A stretch of 64,000 nucleotides of DNA from Galeopsis tetrahit. Its lineage: Eukaryota; Streptophyta; Magnoliopsida; Lamiales; Lamiaceae. The notes below the pieces were generated by a model. That model did not search any database. It was not told where the DNA came from and saw only the letters and a program-made list of their open reading frames with translations. Of the stretch, positions 57,466 to 64,000 are shown one piece after another. A program made the translations under genes and the position numbers. The DNA lies in assembly GCA_963675135.1 (NCBI GenBank), contig OY776120.1, positions 11,932,001 to 11,996,000 of the forward strand, in the 5' to 3' direction. The first letter of the stretch is position 1; each line of letters begins with the position of its first letter.

Positions 57466-58640
57466 ATTAGCCACGAAATATAATTTTCATTGTTGTTCTT
57501 ATTATTAACAACAAAATAAAATAATTTGATAAAAGTGTAGCGATAAAATATTTTAATTTTGTTGCAAATATTAATTCCAAGAAATTAGCCACAAAAAATA
57601 TATTTCATCGAAAAATAATAGCGACTAAATATAATTTTCATTGTTGTCCTAATTATTAACAACAAAATAAAAGAATTTGTTGGTAGTTTAGCGATGAAAT
57701 ATTTTTATTTCATCGCAAAAAGTAATTTCAATAAATTAGCCACAAAATATTATATTTCATCGCAAAATATTAGCGAGAAAATATAATTTTCATTGTTGTT
57801 CTGATTATTAACAACAAAATGCAGCAATACGTTGCTAGTATAGCGATGAAATATTTTAATTTCATCGCAAAAATTAATTTCAATAAATTAGCCACAAAAA
57901 ATTCTATTTCATCGTAAAATATTAGTGACGAAATATAATTTTCATTGTTGTTCTGATTATTAACAACAAAATGAAGCAATTTGTTGCTAATATAGCAATG
58001 AAATATATGAATTTTGTTGCAAAAATTAATTTCAAGAAATTAGCCACAAAATTTTCAATTTCATCGCAAAATATTAGCAAGAAAATATAATTGTCATTGT
58101 TGCTCTGATTATTAACAACAAAATGATGCAATTTGTTGCTAATAAAGTGATGAAATATATAAATTTTGTTGCAAAAATTAATTTCAAGAAATTAGCCACA
58201 AAAATTTCTATTTCATCGCAAAATATTAGCAACGAAATATAATTTTCATTTTTGCTCTGATTATTAACAACAAAATGAAGCAATTTGCTGCTAATATAGC
58301 GATGAAATATATAAATTTTGTTGCAAAAATTAATTTCAAAAAATTAGCCACGAAAATTTCTATTTCATCGCAAAATATTAGCAACGAAATATAATTTTCA
58401 TAGTTTTTCTGATTATTAACAACAAAATGAAGCAAATTGTTGCTAATATAGCGATGAAATATATAAATTTTGTTGTAAAAAATAATTTCAAGAAATTAGC
58501 CACGAAAATTTCTATTTCATCGCAAAATATTAGCGACGAAATATAATTTTCATTGTTGTTTTGATTATTAACAACAAAATGAAACAATTTGTTGCTAATA
58601 TAGCGATGCAATATATATATTTTGTTGCAAATATTAAATC
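57466..58640 (+). repeat. 152-bp tandem array, about 7.7 units
   Basis: Units begin near 57474, 57626, 57778, 57930, 58082, 58234, 58386 and 58538 with AAATATAATTTTCATTGTTG. Each contains TTATTAACAACAAAATGAAG, a TAGCGATGAAATAT block and TTTCATCGCAAAATATTAGC. Later units are more alike than earlier ones. The equal-length ORFs on the minus strand are a by-product of the period. Confidence 0.92.
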
Positions 58641-58758
58641 TAACAATTTAGCAGCAAAAATTTATATTTCGTTGCTAAAAATTGATTTTAGCGATGAAAT
58701 TTAGATTTGTCGCAAAATTTTCGTCGCTATTCCCCCCATTTCTTGTAGCTAGAAACAT

Positions 58759-61434
58759 ATGATTGACAATGTAAGTAGACCCTCTTACGTTACTGGTTAT
58801 CAATTTTCTTCCAGTATTTTGCAAGATGAATTGCCTTCTAATTTTAAATTTCTAAATTTTGAATATGATGGGACCACCGACCCTTATGAGCACCTTATGA
58901 GGTTCGAAAATGCCGCGCTGTTACACCGCTATGGAGAAGGTGTTAAGTGCAGGGTCTTCCTAACCACTCTATCCAAAGCTACACAGCAGTGGTTCACCCA
59001 GTTGGGACCGGATACTATTCATTCATGGTCGGAGTTTAGTGAATTGTTCCTGCATCAATTCACCAGTGCTAGAAGGCAGCCCAGGGCTACCCTCACCCTA
59101 TTTAACATGCGACAGGAAGAAAATGATAGCCTTCGGGCTTTCCTGAAAAGATTCAATCAAGTAGCCTTGGAGGTACCTACAACCTCTTCGGAGGTCAAGA
59201 TCAACGCCCTCACTAATGGGCTGAAGGACGGAGACCTTTTTACCTCCCTAGCTAAGAAACCTGTGCAGACCTTTGATGAATTACTAAGAAGGGCCGAAAA
59301 ATATCTCACTCTTGAAGAGGTGCGGAAAGTTAAGCGCTCTGAAGCTAGACCGGTAGGAGGAACTAGAGAACGAAGAAGGGAAACAATGCCAAGAAGGCCT
59401 AGCCCAAAGAAGCACAAGAACTCGAGGAGGCCTGGGGTGGTAAAGGAAGAAGAAACAGTCCGCTCAGGCCCCAGGGGAAGATTTGAAAAGTATACCCCTT
59501 TGAAGATAGAACCAGCGGAAGTTTTAGAGGTAGCGGGAGATCATCCCAATATAAAGTTCCTCTATTCTAGGAACATGGGTCCTCAGAATCCCAAGTCCGA
59601 TAAATTTTGTCGGTTCCACAATGACTACAGTCACGATACGAACCAATGTTGGCACCTAAAGGATGAAATAGAAAGGATGATACAAGCTGGACATCTTAAG
59701 GAGTTTACTTTCAGGGATAGGCAAGGCCCTCGAGGGCAGAAGCGGAAAGACCTAGAGGGAAGAACAGAAGAAAATAAGAGGGATCAGAGGAAGGAGGGGG
59801 AAGACCAGCCTCCCCCTCCCCAAAAGAGGGGAACGATCCATATGATTATGGGCGGCCCTGCTGATGGCGATTCCTTTAGACAAAGGAAACAAATTATCCG
59901 ATCGTTGAAGGTAGAGCAAAACATGGAACATCGAGGGACAGGAAAAATGATAGTGACTCCCGACATCCATTTTGGATCTGAGGACATGGGAACGTCCAGA
60001 GAAACTCATAATGATGCTCTAGTGATCACTACTGACATCGCAGGGTACGATGTGGCGCGAATCTTTGTAGATACGGGAAGCTCAACGGACATCATGTTCC
60101 TGGAGTGCTTTAAAAGGATGGAGTTGAACATAAAGCTTAGGCCAGTGGAAACTGCCCTTTATGGATTTTCAGGGGGAGCAATCCAGCCCCTGGGATCGGC
60201 CCTGTTGCAAGTAGGGCTAAGGACTGTCCCCCACCGGCGAGTACAAGTGATAGAGTTCCTGATAGTTGATGTTCCCTCTTCATATAACGTGGTGATGGGA
60301 AGACAGAGCTTGAACATTTTTCAGGCCGTAATTTCCACCTTCCATATGAAGATGAAATTCCCCGCCTCGGGGGGAGTGGGAGAGATATGTGGGGACCAGT
60401 ACCAAGCTAGGAAATGTTATGTGGAGTCAGTTAAGATAGCGGACAAGGCTACGTTCCGAGGTCTGGAAAGATTTAAAGGGGAAGACCCCGAACTAAAAAA
60501 ACAGAAAGTAGCTGAATTGGAAGGAGAACAACCCAAAATCAGAGCAGATGAGGAACTAATGAACATCGAACTCTATGCAGAAAATGAGGGATTCACGACT
60601 AGAATTGGGACTCAGATGGACCCAGAAATCAAGGAAAGAATAATAGCCACTCTCCGAAAGAATGTGGATATATTCGCCTTCACCCCAGCGGATATGACGA
60701 GTATCCCTCCAGAAATAGCAGTACACAACCTCAATGTGGACCCTAGAGCAAGGCCGGTGAAACAAAAACTAAGAATCTTCGATAAAGAGAAGAATCTCAT
60801 TGTGAATGAGGACATTGATAAGTTATTAAAGGCAGGACATATAAAAAGGGTACAGTTCCCCGAATGGCTCTCAAATGCAGTGTTAGTATCTAAAGGAGCT
60901 GGTAAGTGGAGAATGTGTATCGACTTCAGAGACTTAAACAAAGCATGCCCCAAGGACCATTATCCTTTGCCCAAGATCGATCAGTTGGTGGACGCGACAT
61001 CATGTTTTGAGTTTCTTAGTATGATGGATGCATATCAGGGGTACCATCATATCCAGTTGAATCCCCTCGATATCCCGAAGGTATGTTTTATTGCAACTTG
61101 TGGTACTTTTGGATATATACGCATGCCGTTTGGACTAATAAATGCAGGAGCCACCTACCAAAGAATGGTGGACTCGGTTTTCCGAGAACAAATCGGTAAA
61201 AACATGGAGATTTACGTGGATGATATGTTGGCCAAGTGCGTTAAGGCAGAGCAGCATGTGAAGGACTTGGAAGAGATATTTCAAGCGATTAGGAGCAATG
61301 ACATTAAGCTGAATCCGGCTAAATGCTCTTTCAGAGTAAAATCAGGGAAATTTCTAGGATACATGGTGACTCGGAGGGGAATAGAAGTCAACCCCGCCAA
61401 GGTGAAAGCTGTGCTGGACATGCAGCCACCCTGA
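58759..61434 (+). pseudogene. Tat gag C-terminal part, protease and reverse transcriptase
   Basis: This 891-codon frame starts inside gag (SNFKFLNFEYDGTTDPYEHL), with the retrotransposon gag domain to about residue 160 and a CRFHNDYSHDTNQCWHLK metal-binding-like motif near residue 283. The aspartic protease motif is FVDTGSSTDIM (60064-60096). The reverse transcriptase has RMCIDFRDLNKACPKDHYP, FGYIRMPFGLINAGATYQ and YVDD at 61213-61224. The frame ends at a TGA (61432-61434) where the family has an arginine codon, within the connection to RNase H, so pol is interrupted here. Confidence 0.88.
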
Positions 61435-62808
61435 AACCTGAAGGAATTACAAACCTTGAATGGAAGAATAGCAGCTTTGAGCAGATTCATATCCAGATCA
61501 GCAGAAAAAAGTCATCACTTCTTCAGAACCTTGAGGAAAGGGACGAAATTTGAATGGGACGAGCCTTGCCAGAAGGCATTTGAGGAACTCAAGCGCCACA
61601 TGGAACAACTCCCAAAATTGACAAAGCCCTCCCAGGGAGATATTATATTCCTATATCTCTCGGTAGGGGAACACTCCTTAAGCACAACACTGATGAAAGA
61701 AGAGGGCTCCATGCAACAGCCCATATACTACGTGAGTAAGGTAATTCAAGGAGCAGAGGTCAGATATTCAGAGGTAGAAAAGGCAGCCCTGGCGGTAGTA
61801 GTGACAGCTTGGCGATTACGCCCCTATTTCTTGTCTTATAAGATTGTTGTGCGGACTAATTATCCCCTGAAGCAGGTACTAGGAAGAGCAGACTTGTTCA
61901 GAAGAATGGTCAAATGGGCTATTGAGTTACAGGAGTATGATGTTGATTACGAGCCCAGGAAAGCTATTAAAGCCCAAGTCCTGACGGATTTCATTCAAGA
62001 ATCCACCAGGACGGAGGAAATGAGAGGATGGAAAGTATACGTGGACGGTTCCGCATCAGCATTGGGATGCGGGGCAGCGATAGTGCTGGTAGACCCTGAG
62101 GGCCAAGAGGTACAAGTTGTCGTCAAGTTCAGGTTTTTGACCTCCAACAACGGAGCCGAATACGAAGCCCTTATCAGAGGGGCTAACATGGTAGTAGAAC
62201 TGGGAGCGCAGAAGATCACCCTGTATTCAGACTCACAGTTGGTAGTGCAGCAAGTAATGGGGGAATACCTTGCCAAAGACGAGAACATGATAGCATATCT
62301 AGAGCAGGTGAGGAACCTGAAAAGCAAATTCCATGCTTTCGAAGTGATACAGATACCAAGGGAGGATAACAAAAAGGCGGACGGATTGTCTAAGTTAGCC
62401 AGCTCCACTGAGTTCGAGGGGCAAGGGAAGATAACCCTAGTAGTGGCAGATCGATTGGCGACAGAAACACTAGTTGGAGAGATAACAGAAGGGGACGATT
62501 GGAGAAAAGAGATATGGGAGGAGCTGAACAGGGACCCTGCGATCCCAGCATCGAGGGAAGCCAAGGCTTTGAGATTGAAATATTGTATCCTTGGAGATCA
62601 ATTGTACAAAAGGTCATTTACTCAACCTTATTTGAAATGTCTTTCGAAACAGGAGTCGGAGTTCGTAATCAAGGACATCCATGAAGGTTGGGCGGCCAGT
62701 CACGAGGGCTATAAGACGATCGTGAAGAAGGTGTTCAGGGCAGGTTTTTATTGGCCCAGTGTGGTAAGGGATGCTCAAGAATTCGTGAAGAAATGTGAGA
62801 GATGTTAG
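61435..62808 (+). pseudogene. Tat RNase H, archaeal-type RNase H and integrase zinc finger
   Basis: It continues in the same frame after the TGA. The first RNase H domain spans about 61560-61960 (PIYYVSKVIQGAEVRYSEVE). The second, archaeal type, spans about 62025-62400, with YVDGSA, NNGAEYEALIRG, LYSDSQLVV and the DNKKADGLSKLA end. The integrase HHCC finger follows (HEGWAASHEGYKT and CERC) and is cut by TAG at 62806-62808. Catalytic Asp and Glu residues of both RNase H domains are present. Confidence 0.85.
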
Positions 62809-63192
62809 AAGAATGGACCTTTGATAAGGGTACCAGCAGAGGAAATGGGTGTTATGTAATCGCCTTGCCCATTCGCAAAATGGGGAATAGATTTAGTGGG
62901 GCCTTTCCCCATGGCACCGGGAGGTAGGAAATTTCTAATCGCCGCGGTGGACTACTTCAGCAAGTGGGTAGAGGCCGCACCTTTATCGAAGATAGAGGAA
63001 GACAATGTGATCAATTTTCTAGCAAGACATATTTGTTGCAAGTTTGGAGTACCCAGGGTTCTAGTCTCAGATAATGGAACACAATTCAACGGAGAGAGAG
63101 TGAGAAAATGGTGTCAGAGGTGGAATATTGTACAAAGATTCACCTCAGTAGCCCACCCACAAGCCAATTGGTCAAGTGGAGGTCACAAATAG
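62809..63192 (+). pseudogene. Tat integrase core, first part
   Basis: It reads on in the same frame, with a further stop (TAA, 62857-62859), then GIDLVGPFPMAPGG with the first catalytic Asp and VLVSDNGTQFNGE with the second. The frame is lost at 63168-63169, where one T too many follows CCAA, just before the catalytic Glu region. Confidence 0.82.
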
Positions 63193-63700
63193 GATTCTGG
63201 TGGACGGTATCCGAACACGGTTGCAAAAAATAGGAGGAGGATGGGTGAAGGAGTTGGATAATGTCCTCTGGTCTTACAGAACTAGCCCTAAGTCAGCCAC
63301 AGGGGAATCCCCCTTTCAATTGGTGTACGGGGCAACAGCGGTAATACCCCCAGAGGCCCGGCTAGGATCACACAGAATCACCTATTTTGAGGAGAAGAAG
63401 AATGAAGAGCTGATGAGAGAAGCCTTAAACCTAGTAGAGGAGGAAAGAGAGATTGCAAAGTTGAAAGTAGAAAGATACAAGAGCAAGATCAAGGCAGCAT
63501 ACGATCGGAGGGTAATCCCCAAATCCTTCAGAGTCGGAGACTTAGTCCTCCGGAGAGCAGACGCCTTGAGAAACACAGGAAAGATGGAGGCTAATTGGGA
63601 AGGCCCCTACAAGGTGATACAGGTGTTGAAGGGTGGAGCTTATAAACTCCAGGATATGGAGGGAAATGAGATATTACGCCCATGGAATGTGGCCACTTGA
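63176..63700 (+). pseudogene. Tat integrase core end and C-terminal domain
   Basis: The shifted frame supplies EVTNR with the third catalytic residue, WVKELDNVLWSYRTSPKSAT, SPFQLVYGATAVIPPEARL and the C-terminal domain (SFRVGDLVLRRAD, ANWEGPYKV), ending at TGA 63698-63700. This marks the 3' end of pol. Confidence 0.85.
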
Positions 63701-64000
63701 AGAGGTTTTATGTTTGAAAATGTGTTAGTCCCTTACGATCTCTCTTTTTATGAACAATTTTGACGTTTGTTTCCATTCGAATAATTGCACATGTCGCTTC
63801 ACCGGCACTCTTTTTCCATCTACGTGGGTTTCCCTTAGGGTTTTACCACGGAGAGGTTTTTAATGAGGCTGGCATAAGTTTTCCCTTTTCTTGCCTATGT
63901 TGATAAACACTTTTGATCAATGAAGCTTTACCTTTTGTTAGCATTATGATGAGATGATTGATATATGTTAGCATTATGATGAGATGACTGATATATGTTA
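63701..64000 (+). other. 3' untranslated part of the Tat element
   Basis: Non-coding sequence between pol and the 3' LTR that lies outside the window. The last 64 bases are two 30-bp units (63937-63966, 63967-63996; GTTAGCATTATGATGAGATG start) and the beginning of a third. Confidence 0.65.

Larger units (their letters stand above)
56382..58748. mobile_element. CACTA-like non-autonomous element inside gag
   Basis: The left end CTACAAGAAAACTGC and the inverse of the right end CTACAAGAAATGGGGG resemble CACTA termini lacking the outer CA. Subterminal TTAGCGACGAAA and TTTCGTCGCTA motifs recur in both orientations, as in CACTA elements. CTA follows the right end and also begins the left end, so a 3-bp duplication is possible but ambiguous. 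The interior holds a C-rich repeat (56740-56960), a tRNA-like segment and a 152-bp tandem array. There is no transposase. Confidence 0.7.
54953..64000 (+). mobile_element. Ty3/gypsy retrotransposon, Tat lineage, 3' part beyond the window
   Basis: The order is LTR, primer-binding site, gag, protease, reverse transcriptase, RNase H, a second archaeal-type RNase H, then integrase; the second RNase H marks the Tat (Ogre/Retand-like) group. The gag is split by a CACTA-like insertion and pol carries three stop codons and one frameshift, so this copy is dead. It sits in the leader of a copia element. The 3' LTR is not reached; AAAAG just before 54953 is the expected target duplication to look for after it. 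Confidence 0.88.

Noticed and set aside
57770..58611. Five overlapping minus-strand ORFs of 69-77 codons with similar sequence
   Set aside because: They recur exactly every 152 bp and only reflect the tandem array; no start context or independent support.
57466..58640. CRISPR-like regular spacing
   Set aside because: Units are contiguous with no unique spacers, and the context is a plant transposon.
56382..58748. Clean 3-bp target duplication for the CACTA-like element
   Set aside because: CTA can be assigned either to the element end or to the flank, and the gag frame cannot be restored unambiguously, so no duplication is claimed.

Overview
The window is plant nuclear DNA, from a eudicot as far as the sequence shows. 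Genes carry spliceosomal introns, intergenic DNA is very AT-rich, and there are Stowaway, PIF/Harbinger, hAT and Mutator-type elements, Ty1/copia and Ty3/Tat LTR retrotransposons, tRNA-derived SINEs and a CYC/TB1-class TCP gene. I cannot name the species. Nothing bacterial, viral or organellar was recognised.

Three host genes are well supported. A six-helix cytochrome b561 (ascorbate ferrireductase type) lies at 10.4-12.7 kb (+), in four exons. The delta subunit of translation factor eIF2B lies at 19.2-15.7 kb (-), in seven exons that all join in phase. A CYC/TB1-clade TCP transcription factor lies at 28.6-27.5 kb (-), in two exons. Less certain are a possible five-exon gene of unknown function at 45.1-44.0 kb (-), a 63-codon ORF at 5.2 kb (-) in a transcript-like setting, and a head-to-head pair of F-box genes at 40.6-43.3 kb. 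Each F-box gene is broken only by single-base shifts in or beside homopolymer runs.

The rest is mostly mobile DNA. At 1-5 kb there is a TIR element carrying a captured HD-Zip I homeobox-gene exon, and a deleted PIF/Harbinger element. The 7-15 kb stretch holds LINE and SINE debris, a hAT MITE and a foldback family with CTCGAG-rich ends. The 20-33 kb stretch holds two Stowaway MITEs, long palindromes, a SINE with a perfect target duplication and a probable retroposed transcript. A complete 1.35-kb non-autonomous LTR retrotransposon with TGTAT target duplications sits at 35-36.4 kb. A MULE transposase relic without its catalytic core lies at 38.8-40.2 kb. Four Mutator-like TIR elements are packed into 47.4-53.1 kb, one inside another. 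From 53.2 kb to the window edge there is a three-level nest: a Ty1/copia LTR and leader, a Ty3/Tat retrotransposon inserted in that leader, and a CACTA-like element with a 152-bp satellite inserted in the Tat gag.

The host genes do not form a pathway together; they are housekeeping, redox and developmental genes separated by transposon debris. The most unusual signals are the captured HD-Zip exon, the Mutator cluster with a natural empty site next to it, hairpins with a shared GTCGAC core in two Mutator-like elements, and several insertions that consist of almost nothing but a poly(A) tail between 15-18 bp target duplications. All positions and alignments were made by eye.
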